Position numbers and translations under genes: made by a program | DNA from: a bacterium | GTDB lineage: Bacteria > BMS3Abin14 | Assembly: GCA_020350725.1 (NCBI GenBank) | Contig: CP070719.1 | Coordinates: forward strand, 1,274,124 to 1,302,101 | Reading direction: 5' to 3' | DNA: 27,978 nt | In this document: piece after piece, positions 6,559-13,576 of the stretch | Position numbering within the stretch: the first letter of the stretch is position 1 | Layout: every line of letters starts with the position of its first letter | Notes under the pieces: generated by a model | The model's input: only the letters and a program-made list of their open reading frames with translations | Database searches by the model: none | What the model was told of the DNA's origin: nothing

Positions 6559-7725
6559 TCACCATTGAAGTCTCTCCATCCGGGACAGAGCTTCCGCCAG
6601 CCGTTCCTCGTCCACAGTAAGTGAGATGCGGAAATACCCTTCACCATGCTGCCCGAAACCGTTGCCGGGTGTGAGGACGACGCCGGTTTCAGTCAGGACC
6701 CGGGAGACAAAATCGGCCGACCCGACTCCCTCGGGAGTATTGACCCACATGTAAAAAGTCGCCTTAGGCACCAGACAGGTGAATCCCATTCCGGTCAGTG
6801 ATTCGCAGGCGAGATCCCTTCGCCCCTGGTACGTCTTCCTCAGTTCGGCAACCGGCTCCTGGGAACCTGTCAGCGCCTCGATCCCCGCCTCCTGCACGGC
6901 CTGGAAGATCCCCGAATCTATGTTGGTCTTGATCCGGCCGAGACCGGCCACCACATCGGAGTTGCCGTACGCGAAACCGATCCGCCACCCGGTCATGTTG
7001 TATGTCTTGGAGAGGGAATGGAACTCGACACCGACCTCCATCGCCCCCTGCGCCTGGAGGAAGCTCACCGGGGCTTCGTCATCGTAGTAGACCTCCGTGT
7101 AGGCGGCATCGTGGCACACGATGATCCCATTGTCCCTGGCGAAGTCAACGACCCTTTGGAAAAAATCCAGCGTCGTGCATGCGGACGTGGGATTGTTGGG
7201 ATAATTCAGGAACATCAGCTTCGCTCTCGGCAGGATGTCCCCCGGAATAGCGTCCAGGTCGGGGAGGAAGCCGTTCTCCTCCTTCAGCGGCATGATATGC
7301 GTCTCGCCGCCGGCGAACAGGGTGCCGATCTCGTAGACCGGATACGCCGGATCCGGACAGAGGACGACATCTCCGGGATTGACAAAGGCGAGGGGCAGGT
7401 GGGCGATGCCCTCCTTGGATCCGATGAGGGAGACGACCTCCGTTCCCTGATCCAGGTCCACGCCGAACCTCTTCCGACACCAGTCGGCAGCCGATTTGCG
7501 GAAAGACGGCATCCCCTCGTAGCTTGGATACCGGTGGTTGACCGGGTTCTGGGATGCCTCTTTAAGCCGTTCGACGATGTGGGGTGGTGTGGGCAGATCG
7601 GGATCCCCCACCCCGAGGCTGATGATGTCCACGCCCTTTGCCGCCAGGTCTGCTTTTTTGCGGTCGATCTCGGCAAAGAGATAGGGGGGTAGGGCCTTCA
7701 GGCGGTCTGCTTCAATAATCTTCAA
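6559..7725 (-). CDS. dapL: LL-diaminopimelate aminotransferase
   Basis: DapL converts tetrahydrodipicolinate directly to LL-diaminopimelate using glutamate and PLP, replacing the DapD-DapC-DapE steps. The 388-residue fold-type I aminotransferase has SLGVGDPDLPTP near the N-terminus and FLNYPNNPTSA (about 172-182). HDAAYTEVYYDD follows, then SLSKTYNMTGWRIG with the PLP lysine at 240, and the C-terminal YFRISLTV arginine motif. The start codon is TTG, supported by an AAGGAGG ribosome-binding site 6 nt upstream. It follows dapB, which makes its substrate. Other class I aminotransferases look similar, but the position right after dapB and the absence of dapD, dapC and dapE here support DapL. Confidence 0.93.
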   Translation of the reverse strand: MKIIEADRLKALPPYLFAEIDRKKADLAAKGVDIISLGVGDPDLPTPPHIVERLKEASQNPVNHRYPSYEGMPSFRKSAADWCRKRFGVDLDQGTEVVSLIGSKEGIAHLPLAFVNPGDVVLCPDPAYPVYEIGTLFAGGETHIMPLKEENGFLPDLDAIPGDILPRAKLMFLNYPNNPTSACTTLDFFQRVVDFARDNGIIVCHDAAYTEVYYDDEAPVSFLQAQGAMEVGVEFHSLSKTYNMTGWRIGFAYGNSDVVAGLGRIKTNIDSGIFQAVQEAGIEALTGSQEPVAELRKTYQGRRDLACESLTGMGFTCLVPKATFYMWVNTPEGVGSADFVSRVLTETGVVLTPGNGFGQHGEGYFRISLTVDEERLAEALSRMERLQW

Positions 7726-7731
7726 TGTAAT

Positions 7732-7738
7732 CCTCCTT
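7732..7738 (-). promoter_or_regulatory. Ribosome-binding site deciding the TTG start of dapL
   Basis: AAGGAGG on the minus strand lies 6 nt before TTG at 7725. No ATG or GTG is better placed, so this site fixes the unusual TTG start. Confidence 0.85.
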
Positions 7739-7761
7739 CTGATGACGGCAGATGCACCCCC

Positions 7762-7860
7762 GAGTGGGAGAACGGGTGATAGAGGAAATGGGCGAATAAA
7801 GCATGAAACAAGTCAATGGTTCTTTTTCCGACCTGACTTTTTGGTCAATGTCTCCCACTC
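7762..7860. other. Inverted repeat in the dapB-dapL gap
   Basis: The 165-nt gap between dapB and dapL carries GAGTGGGAGA (7762-7771) and its exact complement TCTCCCACTC (7851-7860), 79 nt apart. The right arm continues into a C/T-rich run (CTCCCCCTCTCCCCATCGC) that resembles part of dispersed block A near 27867. No T-tract is present for a terminator. It may be the remains of an intergenic repeat or an mRNA fold; its function is not known. Confidence 0.45.
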
Positions 7861-7891
7861 TCCCATGCTCCCCCTCTCCCCATCGCGACCA

Positions 7892-8701
7892 TTATTCAAG
7901 TTCCAGAACATCCTCCATGCTGTACAGGCCGGACGGTTTTCCGAAAACCCACAGAGCGGCTCTGACGGCGCCCCTCGCGAAATTGTCCCGGCTATGGGCC
8001 CTGTGGGTCAACTCCAGACGTTCCCCCGGTCCGGCCAGGATGAGGGTGTGTTCTCCGACGATGTCTCCCCCCCGGACCGTCTGAATGCCGATCTCTTCAT
8101 CCGTACGCTGGCCTATAACTCCTTTTCGTGCGTAAACAGCGTGCTGCTCGAGGCTTCTGCCCAACGTCCCGGCAACGACTTCAGCCAGCCTCAGGGCCGT
8201 TCCGCTGGGGGCGTCCTTTTTCATTCGGTGATGGGCTTCCACGATCTCCGCATCGTAGCCCGGTCCCAGGGAACCGACGGCACTCTGGGCGATTTTGAAC
8301 AGCACGTTGACCCCGACGCTCATGTTCGGGGAGAGAACCATGGCAGTCCGCTGGGCGAACATCTGCAGGGCCTCGGTCTGTTCCGGTGAGAAACCCGTCG
8401 TCCCCACGACGGCCGCGATACCCCTGTCGGCGCAGCCCTCCAGATTGATCAGAGCGGCCTGAGGAGCCGAAAAATCGATGAGGACGTCCACGTTCGCCGA
8501 TTCCAGAAGGGCAAAGGGGTCCACGGTGACCATGACGCCCACGTCGCCCATGCCGGCGACGTCCCCGGCGTCGCGGCCCTCGTCGGGATGCCCCTCACGC
8601 TCAAGGGCTCCCGAAAGGGTGATTCCGTCCGTATCGCCCAGTGCTCTGATTATGGCCGTGCCCATCCGGCCGCACGCCCCGGATAATGCAGCTCGAATCA
8701 T
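7892..8701 (-). CDS. dapB: 4-hydroxy-tetrahydrodipicolinate reductase
   Basis: DapB reduces the DapA product to tetrahydrodipicolinate with NAD(P)H. The 269-residue protein has the N-terminal dinucleotide-binding loop GACGRMG (about 8-14). VLIDFSAPQA and GTTGFSPEQ follow, then the substrate-binding catalytic motif EAHHRMKKDAPSGTA with His157, His158 and Lys162. GGDIVGEHT near the C-terminus is also typical. The ATG has GGGGAGG upstream. It follows dapA by 12 nt and is followed by dapL, so the pathway order matches the gene order. Confidence 0.97.
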   Translation of the reverse strand: MIRAALSGACGRMGTAIIRALGDTDGITLSGALEREGHPDEGRDAGDVAGMGDVGVMVTVDPFALLESANVDVLIDFSAPQAALINLEGCADRGIAAVVGTTGFSPEQTEALQMFAQRTAMVLSPNMSVGVNVLFKIAQSAVGSLGPGYDAEIVEAHHRMKKDAPSGTALRLAEVVAGTLGRSLEQHAVYARKGVIGQRTDEEIGIQTVRGGDIVGEHTLILAGPGERLELTHRAHSRDNFARGAVRAALWVFGKPSGLYSMEDVLELE

Positions 8702-8713
8702 GGGTGCCTCCCC

Positions 8714-9592
8714 TCAATCCAGGGCTATGCCGAAGGCCTTGAGGGCGTCCTTTACCTTCTGACGGCCCGTCTCGGACAGCGGCACCAGGGGAAGGCGCAG
8801 TTCGTTCTTGATCCTCCCCATCATGCTGAGTGCTCCCTTGACCGGTATGGGGTTCGTCTCGACGAACATGGCCCCGGACAGGGGGAGCAGTCTGTAGTGG
8901 AGCTTCTGCGCGTCCTCTATATTCCCGCTCAGGTAGGCGCTGACCATCTTTGCCATCTCGGCGGGGGCGACGTTGGACACCACCGAGATGACCCCCTTGC
9001 CGCCCAGGGTCAGCAGAGGATAGACCATGGCGTCCTCGCCCGAGAGGATGACGAAATCGTCCGGGACGACCTGAAGCGTGTAACTGGCCTGAACCAGATC
9101 TCCGGTGGCGTCCTTGAGGCCCACGATATTCGGGATCTTCGACAACCGTCCCACGGTCTCGGCCAGCATATTCACCCCCGTCCGCCCCGGAACGTTGTAC
9201 AGGATGATGGGGATGTCAACGCTCTCGGCGATCAGGCTGAAATGTTGATAGAGACCCTCCTGGGTGGGTTTGTTGTAGTAAGGGGTGATCATCAGGCTCC
9301 CATCCGCCCCCACTTCCTTGACCCGCCTGGTCAGCTCGAGCGCTTCCGCAGTGGAGTTGGAGCCGGACCCCGCGATCACCGGAACCCGCCCGCCGACCTG
9401 GTCCACGGTGATCCTGACCACTTCAACGTGTTCATCATGACTCAACGTGGACGCTTCTCCCGTCGTCCCGCACGGCACGACTCCGTGAATGCCCTGCTTG
9501 ACCTGAAACTCGATGTGGTCCCGCAGGGACTTCTCGTCGATACTGCCGCTCGAAAACGGCGTTACCAGAGCTGTAAATGCTCCCTGAAACAT
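8714..9592 (-). CDS. dapA: 4-hydroxy-tetrahydrodipicolinate synthase
   Basis: DapA condenses pyruvate with aspartate semialdehyde through a Schiff-base lysine, the entry to lysine and diaminopimelate. The 292-residue TIM-barrel protein has GTTGEASTL with Thr43-Thr44, and TPYYNKPTQEG. YNVPGRTG carries the catalytic Tyr at 132, and GLKDATGD carries the Schiff-base Lys at 160. The ATG at 9592 was chosen over a TTG two codons upstream because GGGGAGG lies 6 nt before it. The dapF stop codon lies only 2 nt upstream, so the two genes are probably translationally coupled. Confidence 0.97.
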   Translation of the reverse strand: MFQGAFTALVTPFSSGSIDEKSLRDHIEFQVKQGIHGVVPCGTTGEASTLSHDEHVEVVRITVDQVGGRVPVIAGSGSNSTAEALELTRRVKEVGADGSLMITPYYNKPTQEGLYQHFSLIAESVDIPIILYNVPGRTGVNMLAETVGRLSKIPNIVGLKDATGDLVQASYTLQVVPDDFVILSGEDAMVYPLLTLGGKGVISVVSNVAPAEMAKMVSAYLSGNIEDAQKLHYRLLPLSGAMFVETNPIPVKGALSMMGRIKNELRLPLVPLSETGRQKVKDALKAFGIALD

Positions 9593-9594
9593 AC

Positions 9595-10437
9595 TCAACC
9601 TCCCCGGATTGTCTCCTCGGTAAGCTGGCCCCGGTAGACGAGCAGGGCCGGTCCCTGGAGAAAGACCTCCCCCTCGACCGGGTTCTCCCCGTCGAGGTAG
9701 ATCCTGAGAACGTCCTCCCCATGCGTCTGAACCCTGACCGGCGGATCGACCAGCCTGCGCAGCACACAGATGATCGCCGCCGCTACGGCCCCCGTCCCGC
9801 AGGCCAGGGTTTCCCCCTCAACCCCCCTCTCGTAGGTGCGGATACGGATGCCTTCCCTGTCCAGGATCTCAACGAAGTTCACATTGGTCCCCGCGGGTGA
9901 GAAACGGGGATGGTACCTGATCTCCCGGCCCAACAGCTCGACGGGAACCTCTTTCAGTTTCCCCTCCGGTACGACAATAACCGTATGGGGCACACCGGTG
10001 TCGATGAATCCGGCCTCGATCTCCTCACCGCTCTCGAGTTCGAGATCGAAGCTCTTCTCCGTCCCAAAGGGCCTGGTGAGCTGGACCCTTACGCCATCGT
10101 CTTCCACCTCGGCACGGATGGGTCCGGCGATCGTCCGGAAGACCATCCCCGACCCCGCGATGCCCGACATGTTGGCGAACCTGGCCGCACACCGGGCGCC
10201 GTTGCCGCACATCTCCGCTTCGCTGCCGTCGGAGTTGAAAAACCGCCAGGAGAAATCCAGCTCCGGGTCTTCCTGGAGAAGGATCAGGCCGTCGGCTCCT
10301 ACAGACTGCCTTCTCCTGCAGACGCGGATAGCCAGGGAACGCATCTCCTCGGAACCGATGGAATGGTCACGGTTGTCAATGAGGATAAAATCGTTTCCCG
10401 TGCCGCTCATCTTGACGAACGGAATGGGGAATTTCAT
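9595..10437 (-). CDS. dapF: Diaminopimelate epimerase
   Basis: DapF interconverts LL- and meso-diaminopimelate without a cofactor, using a pair of cysteines. The 280-residue protein starts MKFPIPFVKMSGTGNDFILID. It has the first catalytic cysteine in MCGNGARC (Cys77) and the second in LACGTGAVAAA (Cys213). The intervening segment GVPHTVIVV is also typical. The ATG is preceded by a GGGAGAGG stretch. The gene is separated from lysA by a 174-nt gap filled by a heptamer array, and it runs almost directly into dapA. It supplies meso-diaminopimelate both to LysA and to peptidoglycan. Confidence 0.97.
   Translation of the reverse strand: MKFPIPFVKMSGTGNDFILIDNRDHSIGSEEMRSLAIRVCRRRQSVGADGLILLQEDPELDFSWRFFNSDGSEAEMCGNGARCAARFANMSGIAGSGMVFRTIAGPIRAEVEDDGVRVQLTRPFGTEKSFDLELESGEEIEAGFIDTGVPHTVIVVPEGKLKEVPVELLGREIRYHPRFSPAGTNVNFVEILDREGIRIRTYERGVEGETLACGTGAVAAAIICVLRRLVDPPVRVQTHGEDVLRIYLDGENPVEGEVFLQGPALLVYRGQLTEETIRGG
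9599..9605 (-). promoter_or_regulatory. Ribosome-binding site deciding the dapA start
   Basis: GGGGAGG lies 6 nt before the ATG at 9592 and would be at spacing 0 from the in-frame TTG at 9598, so the ATG is the start. The site is inside the last codons of dapF. Confidence 0.75.
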
Positions 10438-10473
10438 CTGCCTCTCTCCCGGCTATGCGCGCCCTCGGCGATC

Positions 10474-10621
10474 GATGTCCATTGCCTGATGTCCAACTCG
10501 GATCTCCAATTTCCAATTTCTAATGTCTAATTCTCTAATCTCCAATTTCTAATCTCTGATTTCTAATCTCTAATGTTTAATGTCTGATGTCCAATCCTCG
10601 GTTTCCAGTCTCTAACCTTCA
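10474..10621. repeat. Longest heptamer array, ending at the lysA stop codon
   Basis: Twenty-one consecutive units run in phase, all 7 nt except one of 8 nt: GATGTCC, ATTGCCT, GATGTCC, AACTCGG, ATCTCCA, ATTTCCA, ATTTCTA, ATGTCTA, ATTCTCTA, ATCTCCA, ATTTCTA, ATCTCTG, ATTTCTA, ATCTCTA, ATGTTTA, ATGTCTG, ATGTCCA, ATCCTCG, GTTTCCA, GTCTCTA, ACCTTCA. The unit GTCTCTA (10608-10614) contains the lysA stop codon on the minus strand, so the array abuts or slightly enters the gene end. It occupies nearly the whole lysA-dapF gap. Confidence 0.85.
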
Positions 10622-11862
10622 AAAAACCTCTCTCCCCTGATCAGGTCCTGGTATGTCTCGCGGTCCCGGACGACCTCGAACCGGCTGTCCCTGACCATGA
10701 CCTCCGCGCACCTGGGTCGGGAATTGTACTGCGACGCCATGGGGAATCCGTAGGCCCCCGCACTCATGACCGCAAGGAGCTCTCCCGATCCCAAACGGGG
10801 CAGCAAGTGGTCTCTGGCCAGAAAATCGGCGGACTCGCAGACCGGGCCGACCACGTCGACGACGATCGCTTCCCTGTCGGTCTTGGTCACAGGCTTGATC
10901 TCCTGGTAGGCGTCATAGAGACTCGGCCTGATGAGGTCGTTCATGGCGGCGTCAACGATGACGAAGTTCTTGGTCGCTCCCTTCTTGTTGTAAAGGACCC
11001 TGGCCACCAGGACCCCCGCGTTCCCCACGATGACCCTGCCCGGTTCGAAGATGAGGGTCCGTTCGCCTCCTCCGACCGCTTCCAGGATGGTCTCCGCGTA
11101 GGTTGAAGGAAGAGGAGGTGATTCGTTGTTGTAGACGATGCCCAGACCGCCGCCCACATCGACGTAGCGGACACTTATCCCTTCGGCCTCCAGCCGGCCC
11201 ACCAGGTCCATGATCCTTCTCACGGCCTCACCGAAGGGATGCACAGAGGTCAGCTGGGAACCGATGTGGCAGTCGATGCCGACAACGTCCAGGTTGGGCA
11301 TGTCGGCCGCCTGCCGATAGAGGGTGAGGGCTTCCGTTACAGGAACGCCGAACTTGTTCTTCTCCAGCCCGGTGGAGATATAGGGGTGAGTCTTCGGATC
11401 CACATCCGGGTTGACCCTGACCGCAATGGGTGCCTTCAGGTCCATTTCCCTGGCGATACCCTGGACGGACTGCAGTTCCTCCGAGGACTCGATGTTGAAC
11501 ATGAGGATGCCGGTGTCAAGGGCGTACCGGATCTCGTCGTCCCTCTTTCCCACCCCCGAGAAGACGATCCTGTCGGGCGGAATGCCGGCCTGCAGGGCGC
11601 GGTAGAGCTCTCCCCCCGACACGATGTCGGCCCCGGCTCCCATTGAGCCGAGCAGTTTGAGCACGGCGAGGTTGGAATTGGATTTAGCGGAAAAACAGAC
11701 GAGATGATCCACCTCGGAAAACGCCTCACTGAAGACCCGGTAATGACGTTCTATGGTCGAGGCACTGTAGACGTACAGAGGCGTTCCCACCTCCTCGGCG
11801 ATCCTCGCCACGGGGACATCCTCGCAATAGAGTTCGTTACCTTGGTAGTTGAAGTAGTTCAT
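10612..11862 (-). CDS. lysA: Diaminopimelate decarboxylase
   Basis: LysA decarboxylates meso-diaminopimelate to L-lysine with PLP, the last step of the pathway. From the ATG at 11862 the 416-residue protein reads MNYFNYQGNELYCEDVPV, a typical LysA start. The PLP lysine lies in CFSAKSNSNLAVL (Lys60). GGGLGIVY and FEPGRVIVGNAG follow, then GPVCESADFLARD, and GAYGFPMASQYNSRPR at the C-terminal end. An in-frame GTG at 11901 would add 13 residues. Neither start has a good ribosome-binding site, so the start is less certain than the gene. Its stop codon lies at the edge of a heptamer array. Confidence 0.95.
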   Translation of the reverse strand: MNYFNYQGNELYCEDVPVARIAEEVGTPLYVYSASTIERHYRVFSEAFSEVDHLVCFSAKSNSNLAVLKLLGSMGAGADIVSGGELYRALQAGIPPDRIVFSGVGKRDDEIRYALDTGILMFNIESSEELQSVQGIAREMDLKAPIAVRVNPDVDPKTHPYISTGLEKNKFGVPVTEALTLYRQAADMPNLDVVGIDCHIGSQLTSVHPFGEAVRRIMDLVGRLEAEGISVRYVDVGGGLGIVYNNESPPLPSTYAETILEAVGGGERTLIFEPGRVIVGNAGVLVARVLYNKKGATKNFVIVDAAMNDLIRPSLYDAYQEIKPVTKTDREAIVVDVVGPVCESADFLARDHLLPRLGSGELLAVMSAGAYGFPMASQYNSRPRCAEVMVRDSRFEVVRDRETYQDLIRGERFFEG

Positions 11863-11962
11863 CCAGCTGTCCGGAATACGTTTGGCGGCATTGATGGTCA
11901 CCGAAAAAGCCGAACTCTGATCGGTGATTTTTCAAAAAGAAGCGCCAATCTAGCAGAGGTTT

Positions 11963-12142
11963 TTACCGCGTGTCAATCGGTGCGGAACCGTTTTCCCCGC
12001 CGGCCTCATTCCCCTCCGGTGGAGGCTCATTCCCCCTCTCGGGCCCCCATATCCCCACGGGATGGACCGGCGGCGACTTGACCCCGCATGCTGAAACCAG
12101 GATTAGCAGCAGGAGAAGGCTAGCGGTCAGGTATCTGATCAA
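11963..12142 (-). CDS. lptM: Small LptM-like lipoprotein
   Basis: LptM (YifL) is a small outer-membrane lipoprotein that in Escherichia coli assists the LPS translocon LptD. Here a short reading frame encodes a positively charged start, a hydrophobic stretch (LTASLLLLLILV) and a lipobox LVSAC followed by GVKSPP, close to the LptM motif CGxKGP. The tail is short, low in complexity and rich in Pro, Gly and Glu. A TTG at 12142 gives a 59-residue product with a compact signal peptide and has GAGAG 6 nt upstream. An ATG at 12169 is also possible. The gene overlaps the end of argH by about 20 nt. Its place just upstream of lysA and dapF is the usual place of this family. Function is inferred from motif and position. 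Confidence 0.8.
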   Translation of the reverse strand: MIRYLTASLLLLLILVSACGVKSPPVHPVGIWGPERGNEPPPEGNEAGGENGSAPIDTR

Positions 12143-13511
12143 GATATTCTCTCGCCTCTTTGATGGCATTGCGTACGGCGCCCGACGCTGTCCCGCCCGG
12201 CAGGTCCTTTCCCTCGATGGACGATCTCAGCGAGATGGACTCGAACACGTCGCTCTCGATCAATTCACTGAATGCCCTCATCTCGGCAAGGGGCATTTCC
12301 TGGAGCTCCCAGCTTTTCTCGATGCACCTCTTGACGATCCTACCCACGATCTCGTGGGCCTGGCGGAAGGGGACGTTCCTGGCCACGAGATAGTCGGCAA
12401 GGTCGGTGGCCGTGGAGAATCCCTCCGCGGCTGCAGCCTCCATCCGAACGGTATCGAACTGTACCTCGGTCAGGAGGGCTGTCATTATCCCGATCGATCC
12501 GGTGAGCGTGTCCAGCGAATCGAAGACCGGCTCCTTGTCCTCCTGGAGGTCCCGGTTGTAGGCCATGGGCAGGCCTTTGAGCGTGACCAGGAGGGAGATC
12601 AGATTGCCCACGGCCCTGCCGGTTTTGCCCCTGACCAATTCGGCGGGATCCGGGTTCTTCTTCTGCGGCATCATGCTGCTGCCGGTACAGTAGCTGTCCG
12701 GAAGGCGGACAAAGGCGAACTCGGAAGTGGACCAGATAACCATCTCCTCGGCCACCCGGCTGAGATGGATCTGGCACAGAGCGACGGCAAAGAGAAATTC
12801 GGCCGCAAAGTCCCTGTCGGAAACGGAGTCCATGCTGTTCCGGGTCAGCCCGGAGAAACCCAGCTCCCGGGCGGTGCTCTCCCGGTCGATGGGCAGGGCC
12901 GTCCCAGCCAGGGCTCCGGAGCCAAGCGGCGATTCGCTCAGCCGGTCTGTCATCGCCCTGAATCTCTCGAGGTCTCTCCTGAACATCTCGAAATAGGCCA
13001 TGAGGTGATGGGAGATGAGGATCGGCTGCGCACGCTGGAGATGGGTGTAGCCCGGTGCAATGGATCCGAAATGAGCCTCCGCCTTATTCAAAAGGGCTCC
13101 GAGGAGACCCTTCAGGAGGGAGGCCACCCCCCGGACCTCCTCCCGGAGGAAGATCCTCAGGTCGAGGGCCACCTGGTCGTTCCGGCTTCGGCCGGTGTGC
13201 AGTTTTGCTCCCGCGTCGCCGATCATCTCGGTCAGGGCGTGCTCGATATTCATATGGACATCCTCGAGAGAGGGATCCCAGGTAAACTCCTTCCTGTCGA
13301 TCATGTTGCGGATCCTCTCCAGGCCACCCACAATGCTCCTGGCATCCTCCTCGGAGATGATCCCCCGCTCTCCCAGCATGCGGGCGTGGGCGATGCTTCC
13401 CTCAATGTCGTACGGGTAGAGACGGTGATCGAAGGAGATCGATTCCGAAAAGCGCTCCAGATCAATCGATGTCTTGCCCTCGAGGCGGCCCTGCCAAGGT
13501 TTTTTCGTCAT
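12120..13511 (-). CDS. argH: Argininosuccinate lyase
   Basis: ArgH cleaves argininosuccinate to arginine and fumarate, the last step of arginine synthesis. The protein (463 residues) begins MTKKPWQGRLEG, with SISFDHRLYPYDIEGSIAHA close after. HTGRSRNDQVA lies near residue 107 and GYTHLQRAQP near 154. The superfamily signature GSSMMPQKKNP lies at about 277-287 and carries the catalytic serine loop. The ATG at 13511 was preferred over the ATG two codons upstream because GAGGAG then lies 6 nt away instead of touching the start. It is separated from argG by the Nudix and nitrilase-like genes, and the lipoprotein gene overlaps its 3' end. Confidence 0.97.
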   Translation of the reverse strand: MTKKPWQGRLEGKTSIDLERFSESISFDHRLYPYDIEGSIAHARMLGERGIISEEDARSIVGGLERIRNMIDRKEFTWDPSLEDVHMNIEHALTEMIGDAGAKLHTGRSRNDQVALDLRIFLREEVRGVASLLKGLLGALLNKAEAHFGSIAPGYTHLQRAQPILISHHLMAYFEMFRRDLERFRAMTDRLSESPLGSGALAGTALPIDRESTARELGFSGLTRNSMDSVSDRDFAAEFLFAVALCQIHLSRVAEEMVIWSTSEFAFVRLPDSYCTGSSMMPQKKNPDPAELVRGKTGRAVGNLISLLVTLKGLPMAYNRDLQEDKEPVFDSLDTLTGSIGIMTALLTEVQFDTVRMEAAAAEGFSTATDLADYLVARNVPFRQAHEIVGRIVKRCIEKSWELQEMPLAEMRAFSELIESDVFESISLRSSIEGKDLPGGTASGAVRNAIKEAREYLDQIPDR

Positions 13512-13576
13512 GGTCATCTCCTCAATCCACGGGGACCAGGATCATTCCGACGGTCTCCGACCCCCCGGGTCTCCCG

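Noticed and set aside
11863-11962. A lysine riboswitch or leader peptide upstream of lysA
   Set aside because: The gap is too short for the lysine riboswitch and no conserved junction sequences or Lys-rich short frame were seen.
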